From: Chloroflexota bacterium
Lineage (GTDB): Bacteria > Chloroflexota > Anaerolineae > Promineifilales > Promineifilaceae
Assembly (NCBI GenBank): GCA_020353135.1
Contig: CP070688.1
Span: 1,460,409 to 1,474,128 of the forward strand
Direction of reading: 5' to 3'
Length of the DNA stretch: 13,720 nucleotides
In this document: one piece after another, positions 6,569 to 13,682 of the stretch
Layout: each line of letters opens with the position of its first letter
How positions within the stretch are numbered: position 1 is the stretch's first letter
Translations under genes and position numbers: made by a program
The notes under the pieces: model-generated
Told to the model about the DNA's origin: nothing
Databases searched by the model: none
What the model saw: only the letters and a program-made list of their open reading frames with translations

Positions 6569-7951
6569 ATGGCAAAAGAAACCAGTTGGAAGGGGATTCA
6601 GCTTATCCTCGTGCTTTTTATCGCCGCCGCCGTCACAATTCTCGGCGCTGGCTGCTCCGATGGATCGCGCCAGACAGAAACGGCGCCGGCGCCAACCGTG
6701 GATGTTGACACGATTTCGGTGGATACCGGCGTTGGTTGGGTGAGCGCCGAGGGCATGGTCGTGCCCTTGCGCGATGCCCCGCTATCTGTCCCGGTGCCCG
6801 GCCGGGTGGCCGAGATAGTTGTCGCCGAAGGGGATCGCGTATCGGAAGGTGATCCGTTGCTGCGCCTGGAATCGGCCGACCAGGAATCGGCGTTGCAACA
6901 AGCCCAGGCCGGCCGGCGCCTGGCCGAAGCCAATCTCGAGAGCGCCCAGGCTGAACTGGCCGCCGCCCAGAGCGAGAAAGTGCTGGTGGCCTTATTTGTT
7001 GAAGCCGCCGAAGCCCAATTGGCCGACCTGGAATCGGGCCCGTCGGCGGATCAGATCGCCATCGCCGAGTCGGGCGTTAACCTGGCCGAGGCCGGCATCT
7101 CGGCCGCGGTTGGCAACCAGGCTTTAGTTCTCGAGGGCACCCAGCCGGCCCAGATCCTGGCCGCCGAATCCCGACTCTTGTTGGCCCAGGCGGCTGAAAA
7201 ACAGGCCCGTGATGCCTTGAATGACGCTAGCGGCAGCGAACAGGCCCGCCTGGAAGAACGATTGGCGGCCGCCGTGACCGCTGTTTACGCGGCCCAGGCG
7301 GCCCTGGCGGAGTTGCAGAGCGGGGCCAGCCAGGCGGAACGCTTAGCGGCCGGATCGGCGGTGACTGCCGCCAATGCCCGGCGAGATGAAGCCCAGGCCC
7401 AACTCGAACTGCTGCAAGCAGGCCCCCGCGAAGAGGCGCTTGAGGTTGCCCGCGCAGAAGTTCAACAAGCAGAAGCGATGCTTTCTCGGGCTGAACAAGC
7501 CGTAGCCCAGGCAGAAACGGCCGTTTCCCAGGCCCAGGCCGGCGTCGAGACAGCGGAGGTCGACGTGGATGCGGCCCAACTTGCGCTGGACCAGATGACC
7601 CTGGATGCCCCCTTTGACGGCACAGTGACCGCTGTCGCCTACCGGCCGGGAGAGGTGGTTTCACCGGGCGTCACGGCGGTGGAAGTCATCGACTTTGACG
7701 GCTGGCTGGTCGAGACGACCGACCTTAACGAGCAAGATGTCGTCGCCCTGGCCCGCGGCTTTCCGGCCGAAATCCGTTTGGATGCCCTGCCGGGTGAGAC
7801 TTTGACCGGTACGGTGACCAAGATCTCGCCAGCCGCGACCGTGGTGGCTGGCGACGTCAGGTACACGGTAACAATTCGATTGGACGATCCCGGCGATTTA
7901 CCACTGCGCTGGGGTATGACCGCCCTGGTGGATATTGAAGTCAATGAATAA
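6569..7951 (+). CDS. HlyD-type membrane-fusion adaptor, probable lipoprotein
   Basis: This 460-residue periplasmic-adaptor-like protein belongs to the HlyD/MacA/YknX group. The N terminus has a positively charged start, a hydrophobic stretch and a lipobox-like ILGAGC with Cys29, so lipid anchoring is likely although Gly at -3 is unusual. Then follow the first half of a lipoyl-like domain (about 66-102, VPGRVAEIVVAEGDRVSEGDPL), a long Ala/Gln/Glu-rich coiled-coil hairpin (about 104-344), the second lipoyl half (LDAPFDGTVTAV, about 345-378) and a beta-barrel domain ending LPLRWGMTALVDIEVNE. A TTG 18 bp upstream is in frame, but the ATG has AGGA ten bases before it and is preferred. It is expected to link the permeases to substrate outside the membrane. 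No outer-membrane channel gene is present in the window. Confidence 0.9.
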   Translation: MAKETSWKGIQLILVLFIAAAVTILGAGCSDGSRQTETAPAPTVDVDTISVDTGVGWVSAEGMVVPLRDAPLSVPVPGRVAEIVVAEGDRVSEGDPLLRLESADQESALQQAQAGRRLAEANLESAQAELAAAQSEKVLVALFVEAAEAQLADLESGPSADQIAIAESGVNLAEAGISAAVGNQALVLEGTQPAQILAAESRLLLAQAAEKQARDALNDASGSEQARLEERLAAAVTAVYAAQAALAELQSGASQAERLAAGSAVTAANARRDEAQAQLELLQAGPREEALEVARAEVQQAEAMLSRAEQAVAQAETAVSQAQAGVETAEVDVDAAQLALDQMTLDAPFDGTVTAVAYRPGEVVSPGVTAVEVIDFDGWLVETTDLNEQDVVALARGFPAEIRLDALPGETLTGTVTKISPAATVVAGDVRYTVTIRLDDPGDLPLRWGMTALVDIEVNE

Positions 7952-7983
7952 GAAATTTAATCATCTATTTTTGGAGGAACCGG

Positions 7984-9390
7984 GTGACTAGGCGCCGGAT
8001 CATCATCATCGGGAATGTCGTGGCCGTAATCATCGTGGTGGTCCTGGTATTTCTCATCTGGCCGAGAGTTCAGTCAGATGACCCGGATCAAACGCCGGCG
8101 CCCGCCACGACCCCGGCGGTGGTGATCAACCAGGACGTGGCCAAAGCGCGGTTGGTGCCGGACCAATTCGCCAACCTCTCCTTTGTCGCGGCCGGTATCG
8201 TGGAAGAGATCCTGGTCGAGGAAGGGGATGACGTCACCGCTGGCGATCCGCTGGTGAAGTTAAAGGCGGGCGAACAGGAAAACGCCCAGGCCCAGGCCCA
8301 GGCGAGGCTGGCGGCGGCCGAGATTGATCTGGCGGCGGCTGAAACCAGCCTGGCAACGACGATGGAAGATGTGAGTATCGCCGAGCTGGCGGTTACGGTC
8401 GCCGAGGCGAATTTAGCGCTGGCGAAGGCCGGCGCTTCTCCCCAGGAAATCGCGGCCGCCGAGCAAAATGTCGCCGCCGCCCGGTCCGGTGTCGTCCAGG
8501 CCGGCGCCGCTCGCGATGCCAGCCTGCAGGTTCCCGAATCACAGATTCGAGCCGCCGAGGCTGATGTGGCGGCGGCCAGGGCTGAAGTGGAAGCATTGCA
8601 GAAGAGCTATGATGACATCATCAATACCTGTTTCGACGGGCCAGATGGCAGCACTTTCTGCCCCCTTTACGGCGCCGTCGAGGAAAATACCCGCGCCCAA
8701 TTGGAGGCGGCCCGGCTCAACTTGAGCGCCGCCCAGGCTGCTTTGGATGCCTTGAACGCCGGCGCATCGGCGGGACGGCGCCGGGCGGCCGCCGGGGCGG
8801 TGACCATCGCCCAGGCCAATCAAGAAATGGCCGAAGCCCAACTCAATTCACTCTTGTCAGGGCCATCTGAAGAGGAAGTGTTGCGGTCGGAGCTGCAGGT
8901 CGCTCAGGCCCGAGCTGGGGTCGAGCAAGCCCGGGCGGCGGTTGAACGCGCCCAGGCAACCGTTTCCCAGGCTGAAGTTGCGGTCGAGATCGCCCAGGGC
9001 GATGTAAACGCCGCCCAGACAGCCCTGGACCGGATGACCCTGCTGGCCTTGTTCCCGGGAACTGTGAGCCAGGTCGACGTCAAGATCGGGCAGCAGATAG
9101 TCCCTGGCGCCCCGGTTTTGACCCTGGCCGATCTCGAGGATTGGTTGCTAGAAACCACCGATTTAAGCGAGCGAGATATCGCCCAGATCGAGATCGGCGC
9201 CCCGGTAAAGGTAACCGTTGACGCTATTAGCGGCGAAATGCTGGACGGGCAAATCATTGATATCAGTCGCGGATTTCAGAGCGAAGGCGGCGAGGTGATC
9301 TACCAGGTAACGATCGACCTCGAGGAGCGGGCTGATTTACCGCTCCGCTGGGGCATGTCGGCCGAGGTGGATTATGGCGCTAATTCTTGA
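7984..9390 (+). CDS. HlyD-type membrane-fusion adaptor, TM-anchored
   Basis: This 468-residue adaptor is paralogous to the preceding one but anchored differently: MTRRR followed by one strong hydrophobic helix (about 6-26), with no lipobox Cys. It has a lipoyl half (about 66-95, AAGIVEEILVEEGDDVTAGD), an extended coiled-coil (about 98-350), a second lipoyl half (about 352-382) and a barrel domain ending DLPLRWGMSAEVDYG. Two points are odd. An inserted loop at about 207-237 carries Cys216 and Cys226 and breaks the coiled-coil. The usual 'APFDGTV' start of the second lipoyl half reads ALFPGTV. The start is a GTG with GGAGGA five bases upstream. It sits 32 bp behind the lipoprotein adaptor; the two may form mixed hexamers or serve different permease pairs. 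Confidence 0.9.
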   Translation: MTRRRIIIIGNVVAVIIVVVLVFLIWPRVQSDDPDQTPAPATTPAVVINQDVAKARLVPDQFANLSFVAAGIVEEILVEEGDDVTAGDPLVKLKAGEQENAQAQAQARLAAAEIDLAAAETSLATTMEDVSIAELAVTVAEANLALAKAGASPQEIAAAEQNVAAARSGVVQAGAARDASLQVPESQIRAAEADVAAARAEVEALQKSYDDIINTCFDGPDGSTFCPLYGAVEENTRAQLEAARLNLSAAQAALDALNAGASAGRRRAAAGAVTIAQANQEMAEAQLNSLLSGPSEEEVLRSELQVAQARAGVEQARAAVERAQATVSQAEVAVEIAQGDVNAAQTALDRMTLLALFPGTVSQVDVKIGQQIVPGAPVLTLADLEDWLLETTDLSERDIAQIEIGAPVKVTVDAISGEMLDGQIIDISRGFQSEGGEVIYQVTIDLEERADLPLRWGMSAEVDYGANS

Positions 9391-9418
9391 GGCAAGTGGC
9401 TTGAGGCAAGTGGCTTGA
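9386..9418 (+). repeat. 14-bp tandem repeat across the adaptor stop codon
   Basis: The unit CTTGAGGCAAGTGG occurs twice in perfect tandem (9386-9399, 9400-9413) and is followed by a partial third copy, CTTGA. The first copy contains the TGA stop of the second adaptor. Each unit carries a small inverted repeat, CTTG-AGG-CAAG. It probably arose by replication slippage. Confidence 0.9.
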
Positions 9419-9430
9419 TGTATATAAGGA

Positions 9431-9492
9431 AGGTCTCCATGAGCTTCTTTGCTCATCACCATGAACGAAAATGGTGGCCGCTAGGCAGACCT
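9431..9492 (+). other. Predicted compact four-way-junction RNA in the intra-operon leader of permease 3
   Basis: A closing helix AGGTCT/AGACCT (9431-9436 with 9487-9492) encloses three hairpins placed back to back: ATGAGC/GCTCAT (9439-9456, loop of 6), CACCAT/ATGGTG (9457-9476, loop of 8) and GCC/GGC (9477-9486, loop of 4). All stems are perfect by eye and only two bases are left unpaired between elements. A T-rich run (9498-9502) follows. It lies in the 127-bp gap between the second adaptor and permease 3, so it would be transcribed within the operon. It is not a tRNA, since no T-loop or anticodon arm fits. A 30-codon frame (9439-9531, ATG with GGAAGG five bases upstream) overlaps it and runs into the permease 3 start. 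Folding is by eye only. Confidence 0.4.
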
Positions 9493-9517
9493 GATTGTTT
9501 TTATAGGAGTGGACAAC

Positions 9518-10750
9518 ATGGCATTGAGTAAATTATGGACCATCGCTTACCGGGACCTGCTGCGCAACCGGCGGCGTTCCTTTTTCACGGCGTTGGCCGT
9601 CGCCTTGGGGCTGGCCTTGATCATATTTATGAGCGGCATGATCGCCGGGATGTTAGAGAGTGCCATTCAAGACAATATCCGTCTGAATACCGGCCATGTG
9701 CAAATCCGGGCCGAATCATACGAAGAAGAAAAACAAAGCTTGTTGTGGCGAGATTTATTGGAAGACGCCGATCTGCTATTAACCCAGGTCAATGGAATGA
9801 GCGAGGTCGAAGCCGCCACCCAGGTCTTATGGGCCAGCGGCGTGCTCAGCAACATCGAGGAATCGATCGGCTTGCAAGTGAAAGGCATCGATCCATCTTC
9901 TCCCATCCATGATCCCGTGCGGCAGGGAATCGTGGCCGGCGAATACCTGGCGCCCGATGACCGCAACGGCATCCTCATCGGCCAACGCCTGGCCGACGAG
10001 ATGGGCGTGACGGTTGGGCAAAGGGTGAGCCTGGCCGCCGGCAACGCCAACGGCGACGCCGAAGAGGCGGTTTTCACCGTCCGCGGATTATTCGCCACCG
10101 GATTTCCCGGATACGATGAAAGCACCGCTTTCTTGCCCTTGTCCCGGGCCCAGACATTCACCGGCACCGGCGATCGGGCCAGCGCGGTAGTGATCCTGCT
10201 TCACGAGCAAGAGGACGCCGAAACCGTCGCCGCCGCCCTGGTCGGGCCGGGATTAGCGACCCTTGATTGGCGCGATTTGAATTCAGTGCTGCTGACCGCC
10301 ATCGAAACGGGCATCAGCTTTTATTACTTGATGTACGGTATCGTGATCCTCATCGTAGCCGTGATCATCGCCAATACGTTGCTCATGGCCGTCTTTGAAC
10401 GCACCCGCGAAATCGGCATCTTGTCGGCGCTGGGCATGAAGGCGCGACATATCCGCTTGATGATCCTGGTGGAAGCGGCGACCCTGGCCCTGGCCGGCAT
10501 CGCCGTCGGCATCCTTCTCGGCTCAATCATTGTGACCTATCTGAGCAGGACGGGCATCCCTATCGGCGAGTCCTCGTCCCAATTGATGGGTGATGCGATG
10601 ACTTTTGGCACCACCATGTATACCAGTTTCGTGCCCGCCGATATCCTGACTCTTTCGGCCTGGATGCTGGCCATCGTTTTACTGGTCTCCCTCTATCCGG
10701 CCTGGTATGCATCGCGCATGGAGCCGGTCGTCGCGCTTCAAGCTTTATAA
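9518..10750 (+). CDS. FtsX/MacB-type ABC exporter permease 3
   Basis: This 410-residue permease shares the plan of the other two: TM1 at about 22-43, an extracytoplasmic core at about 45-265, TM2-TM4 at about 270-292, 316-341 and 377-397, a cytoplasmic ERTREIGILSALGMK motif (294-308) and a MEPVVALQAL end. Apart from those conserved parts it is clearly diverged from permeases 1 and 2, especially in the extracytoplasmic core, so it was probably not part of the recent duplication. A GTG three codons upstream is in frame, but it lies within the AGGAG ribosome site that precedes the ATG at 9518 by eight bases, so the ATG is chosen. It may be the common partner that forms heterodimers with permease 1 or 2, like LolC with LolE; this is inference. 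Confidence 0.93.
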   Translation: MALSKLWTIAYRDLLRNRRRSFFTALAVALGLALIIFMSGMIAGMLESAIQDNIRLNTGHVQIRAESYEEEKQSLLWRDLLEDADLLLTQVNGMSEVEAATQVLWASGVLSNIEESIGLQVKGIDPSSPIHDPVRQGIVAGEYLAPDDRNGILIGQRLADEMGVTVGQRVSLAAGNANGDAEEAVFTVRGLFATGFPGYDESTAFLPLSRAQTFTGTGDRASAVVILLHEQEDAETVAAALVGPGLATLDWRDLNSVLLTAIETGISFYYLMYGIVILIVAVIIANTLLMAVFERTREIGILSALGMKARHIRLMILVEAATLALAGIAVGILLGSIIVTYLSRTGIPIGESSSQLMGDAMTFGTTMYTSFVPADILTLSAWMLAIVLLVSLYPAWYASRMEPVVALQAL

Positions 10751-10807
10751 AAAACACCCTGTGGCCCGTCAACTCTGCGATGGACGGCACTATTTAGGAG
10801 AAATTTA

Positions 10808-11500
10808 ATGGAAATCATCGAATTGGAAAACGCAGTCAAGATTTATTCCATTGGCGAAGTCGAGACCCGGGCGCTTGATGGCGTCACGCTGAGCATCGAG
10901 GATGGTGAATTCACCACCCTGGTTGGCCCATCGGGTTCGGGCAAGACCACGATGCTGCAGCTCATGGGCTGCCTGGATAAGCCCACCAGCGGCGTGGTGA
11001 AGATCGATGGCCAGGACATCGCCGGTCTCAGCGCCAACCAACGTGCCGACCTGCGCCGGGAACGGATTGGCTTCATCTTTCAATTCTTTGCCCTGGTCCC
11101 TGTCTTGACGGCCTATGAGAATGTGGAACTGCCGCTGCTGTTGAATGATATTAAAGCCAAGGAGCGAGAGGAGCGGGTGAGATCATTGCTAGAGTCGGTC
11201 GGCATGACCGATCGCGCCGATCATCGCCCCGATCAATTGAGCGGCGGCGAACAGCAACGGGTGGCCATCGCCCGCGCCCTGGCGCCCAATCCGCTGCTTG
11301 TCCTGGCCGACGAGCCGACAGCCAACCTCGATACCGCCAACGGCACCCAAGCCATGGACATCATGAAGCGCCTCAACGAAGAGACGGGAACGGCCTTTGT
11401 CTTCGCCACCCACGATCCCCGGGTGGTCGCCTATGCCCGGCGAGTGGTCAAGCTACAGGATGGGCAAATCGTCGACGGCAACGCGGCCGGGATGGAATAG
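10808..11500 (+). CDS. ABC exporter ATPase, LolD/MacB/YknY type
   Basis: This 230-residue stand-alone nucleotide-binding protein has every motif needed for ATP hydrolysis: Walker [10 protein letters not shown] (40-48), Q-loop Gln92 in [19 protein letters not shown], signature [15 protein letters not shown] (144-158), Walker [14 protein letters not shown] (163-175) and H-loop His202 in ATHDPR. The Q-loop region and the length match the LolD/MacB/FtsE-like group that pairs with FtsX-type permeases. AGGAG lies seven bases before the ATG. It is the last gene of the operon and the only ATPase in it, so it must energise all three permeases unless other ATPases are encoded elsewhere. Mechanistically such systems act as 'mechanotransmission' pumps that move substrates outside the membrane rather than across it (family knowledge). 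Confidence 0.96.
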   Translation: MEIIELENAVKIYSIGEVETRALDGVTLSIEDGEFTTLVGPSGSGKTTMLQLMGCLDKPTSGVVKIDGQDIAGLSANQRADLRRERIGFIFQFFALVPVLTAYENVELPLLLNDIKAKEREERVRSLLESVGMTDRADHRPDQLSGGEQQRVAIARALAPNPLLVLADEPTANLDTANGTQAMDIMKRLNEETGTAFVFATHDPRVVAYARRVVKLQDGQIVDGNAAGME

Positions 11501-11599
11501 ATGGTTTGATCCCATACCGGTCGCCCTTCTCAAGATAAAAGCCCCGAATCCGGCCGGTTAATGGATAACCGGAGCGGCGAATTGAAAGCTAACCTGACA

Positions 11600-11628
11600 T
11601 GTCCGGAAACTTGACCGTTTTTTGGACA
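11600..11628 (+). other. Intergenic hairpin downstream of the exporter operon
   Basis: TGTCCGGAAAC and GTTTTTTGGACA can pair over 11 positions as RNA (two G-U pairs, one bulged U) around a TTGACC loop. There is no T tract after it, so it is not a classical terminator. It may help to end or stabilise the operon transcript, or be a repeat or insertion end. Confidence 0.3.
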
Positions 11629-11705
11629 CCAATCAAAGACCTTTTGCTAACGCCCTCTTTGGAAAACAGGGCGAAATTAATCCAGAAGCAGAAACAAAAT
11701 ATCCT

Positions 11706-11735
11706 CGTTAAAAAGTACGATTAACGCCCGTTTTT
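11706..11735 (+). terminator. Weak candidate terminator
   Basis: The stem CGTTAA/TTAACG (11706-11711 with 11721-11726, nine-base loop) is followed by CCCG and five Ts. The stem is short and A/T-rich, and it lies 206 bp after the ATPase stop. It is the best T-tract candidate for ending the operon, but it is weak. Confidence 0.25.
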
Positions 11736-12127
11736 AGCACTTTCCGACCCTTTGCAAACACAGCCCCATATTCTCCTTAAGGAAAAGTCTGAAAACGCAT
11801 CCCGGAAATCAAAGCTCACTTTCGCCATAGCTAATGAGTTTCAAAACGCTCTAGGAAATCAGATTCGCCAATCTGTTGGCTCATAAACGAAGCGAAATCA
11901 AAGTAGGTTGCTCATCTGAAACGGGCGATTTGTCCCTGAAGTAGTGTCAATGGACAATATAGACTTCAGATGGGCAAGCGTGAAGCTGATCGCGAGAACT
12001 CAGCCGCGCACACCATGGCGTTGCGTCCAAATAATTCGATTTTGAGCAACGGAGGAAACCCAGTAGAAACCATCTAATCAGCAATAAAACTGGTAGAAAA
12101 GCCAAGAGAAAAGCGGAAAAGACGACA

Positions 12128-12607
12128 ATGGAAGCGCCAACAAAAGAACTAATGGTTCGACATTTAAGGCACGCCAATAGAGTTGCCAAAACAGCAATGG
12201 AAAAAGGAGGCCATCCCTTTGGCGCCATATTGGTTGGCCCAGACAATCTAACAGTGCTCATGGAGCAAGGAAATATCGACTCGGTGAACCATGCCGAATC
12301 AACGCTGGCGCGCCTAGCGGCCGAAAAGTATGACAGCCAATTCTTATGGGGGTGCACCCTTTATAGCACAGCGGAGCCTTGCGCCATGTGCGCTGGCACT
12401 CAATACTGGGCCAATATCGGCAAATTGGTTTATGGGATTTCTGAACGGCAATTGCTTGACTATACTGGCTCCCATAGTGAAAACCCAACGATGAATGTGC
12501 CTTGTCGCACTATTTTTTCGAATGGTCAGAAAGCTATCCAGGTCTGGGGACCAGTGGACGATTTGCTACCAGAAATAGGTGAGCTGCATAAATCTTTTTG
12601 GACCTGA
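12128..12607 (+). CDS. Zinc-dependent nucleoside/guanine-type deaminase
   Basis: This 159-residue cytosolic enzyme belongs to the CDA fold group that includes guanine deaminase and TadA-like proteins. The substrate pocket starts with GGHPFGAILV (27-36). The zinc and catalytic residues are in HAE (55-57; His55 ligand, Glu57 proton shuttle) and PCAMC (84-88; Cys85 and Cys88 ligands), followed by YWANIGKLVYG. The C terminus (PCRTIF, QVWGPVDDLL, HKSFW) matches stand-alone 'nucleoside deaminase' proteins rather than TadA. It should hydrolytically remove an amino group from a purine or related base, but the exact substrate cannot be read from sequence. The ATG at 12128 is the first start in its frame after a stop at 12032; its ribosome site (GGA, ten bases upstream) is weak. 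Base and codon use look more A/T-rich than in the exporter operon, so separate ancestry or transfer is possible. Confidence 0.88.
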   Translation: MEAPTKELMVRHLRHANRVAKTAMEKGGHPFGAILVGPDNLTVLMEQGNIDSVNHAESTLARLAAEKYDSQFLWGCTLYSTAEPCAMCAGTQYWANIGKLVYGISERQLLDYTGSHSENPTMNVPCRTIFSNGQKAIQVWGPVDDLLPEIGELHKSFWT

Positions 12608-12665
12608 GTCCTTTGAATAAGCTTTTGAGAATGGTTTAAGACCATCTCTCCAGGCCGGTAAAGGA

Positions 12666-13553
12666 TCAGGAAGTCAAAAATTGGCGGTTAAGCGCTGTTA
12701 AGTTCTCGCTAACTTCCCACAATCTATTTGCGAGGCCTTCATCGTAAGACAGGGGAGACGAGGGGACGGATTCCCGTTTTTCAAAATATTTTCCGGTGAT
12801 CCCTTCTACATCCGGCGATGTTGCCAGATAGATCGTATTGTCGGCTCCCTCTTCGGGTGACAAGGCAAATAAGCTCATGATCTTTTTAATCGCCGGTCCA
12901 AAGATCGAAAAATCGTTTTTCCAGATGTCGGTTGCGACATGCCCGGGGTGGAGGGCATTGACGGTCAGGTCGCCGGACGGCAAGCGTCGCGCCAGTTCAT
13001 AGGTGAAGAGAACATTCGCCAGTTTAGATCTGGCATAGGCTTTCATGCCAGCATAGCCACGCCGGAAAGCCAAATCCTCGAAGTCGATCTGGCCATACTT
13101 GTGGGCATCGGAAGATACATTAATGATCCGGGCCGGCTCGCTCTCGCGAAGGGTCTTAAGCAAAAGATTGGTCAGCAAAAATGGCGCCAGATGGTTGACG
13201 AGAAAGGTCAACTCGACCCCATAGGACGTATTGCGCCGGGTGTTGAAAAATGAGCCAGCGTTGTTAATCAGTACATCAAGTTTTTGATGGCGATCTTGGT
13301 AACGTCTGGCCAGATCCCGAACTTGTTGGAGGTCTGAAAAATCAGCCAGTAGGTAATCGAACACATCATGGCCGGTCTCGGATCTTATCCAGCTGATCGT
13401 TTCATCTAATTTTTGCTGATTTCTTCCGGCAAGGATCACTTCAGCTCCCTGGCAGGCAAGCTCTCTAGCAACAAACTTGCCGATGCCAGAAGTAGCGCCT
13501 GTCACCAGGCAAACTTGGCCGGCCATCGACGCTGAGATAGGTCTTAGATTCAT
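12666..13553 (-). CDS. Short-chain dehydrogenase/reductase (retinol-dehydrogenase-like)
   Basis: This 295-residue classical SDR has a Rossmann fold. The cofactor motif is TGATSGIG (18-25), followed by AGRNQQKL with Arg43, which suggests NADP(H). NNAG is at 97-100, the catalytic Asn at 120 (LVNHLAPF), Ser147/148 in NVSSDAH, and Tyr173 and Lys177 in the YARSK active site; HPGHVATD (202-209) is the substrate-side loop. The length and the 'RIINVSSDAHK' pattern resemble retinol-dehydrogenase/WW-oxidoreductase-like bacterial proteins. The substrate is unknown: an alcohol or ketone, possibly a lipid or aromatic. The ATG at 13553 is preceded by AAGGTG about 11 bases away; a second ATG at codon 10 lacks a ribosome site. 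It converges on the deaminase, leaving 58 bp between the stops, and has no visible operon partner. Confidence 0.93.
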   Translation of the reverse strand: MNLRPISASMAGQVCLVTGATSGIGKFVARELACQGAEVILAGRNQQKLDETISWIRSETGHDVFDYLLADFSDLQQVRDLARRYQDRHQKLDVLINNAGSFFNTRRNTSYGVELTFLVNHLAPFLLTNLLLKTLRESEPARIINVSSDAHKYGQIDFEDLAFRRGYAGMKAYARSKLANVLFTYELARRLPSGDLTVNALHPGHVATDIWKNDFSIFGPAIKKIMSLFALSPEEGADNTIYLATSPDVEGITGKYFEKRESVPSSPLSYDEGLANRLWEVSENLTALNRQFLTS

Positions 13554-13654
13554 TTATTAGAAACACCTTTGCTCTATCGCATGTTTAATGTTATCTGGAT
13601 CTAATTTTACCTAACTATGATCTTAGAAAAACAAATCCAAACCTGAGGTTCATG

Positions 13655-13682
13655 TTGACGGCCTATCAGATATCTTTATAAT
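13655..13682 (+). promoter_or_regulatory. Strong sigma-70-like promoter reading out of the window
   Basis: TTGACG (13655-13660), a 16-bp spacer and a perfect TATAAT (13677-13682) form the best promoter match in the window. It points rightward, away from the SDR gene, so it should drive a gene or RNA that starts beyond 13720. Confidence 0.7.

Larger units (their letters stand above)
11501..12127 (+). other. 627-bp gene-free region, apparently A+T-richer, with hairpins
   Basis: I find no credible gene here. Base composition looks richer in A and T than in the neighbouring operon and the sequence has stops in all plus frames. Hairpins include CCGGTTA-ATGGA-TAACCGG (11554-11572), CGCCCT/AGGGCG (11651-11673) and the long wobble hairpin at 11600-11628. 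The motif AAATCAAAG recurs, exactly at about 11807 and about 11896 and nearly so at about 11632. It separates the operon from the deaminase and could be an old insertion scar; no transposase remnant was recognised. Confidence 0.5.

Noticed and set aside
7227..7664. Pro/Arg-rich minus-strand frame opposite the first adaptor
   Set aside because: A typical shadow of an Ala/Gln-rich coding sequence; no family features.
9431..9492. tRNA-like interpretation of the cloverleaf
   Set aside because: Stem lengths, missing T-loop sequence and lack of an anticodon arm do not fit a tRNA.
3126..11818. Similar short sequences near both ends of the exporter operon (GAAATCAAAGCTC at about 3126 and about 11806; AAAGCNCCGAA at about 3132 and about 11538)
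   Set aside because: Considered as flanking direct repeats of a mobile segment, but they are short, mismatched or at different offsets, and there is no integrase or transposase.
11930..11958. TTGTCC-N17-GACAAT as a promoter for the deaminase
   Set aside because: Weak matches in both boxes and about 170 bp from the start codon; not distinguishable from chance.
11947..12357. 136-codon minus-strand frame with a hydrophobic stretch
   Set aside because: It is antisense to the deaminase, and its hydrophobic run is just the complement of an A-rich leader; no ribosome site or family match.
12626..12650. Imperfect hairpin between the convergent deaminase and SDR genes (TGGT/ACCA core)
   Set aside because: The stem is interrupted and neither strand has a following T tract, so a terminator call is not supported.
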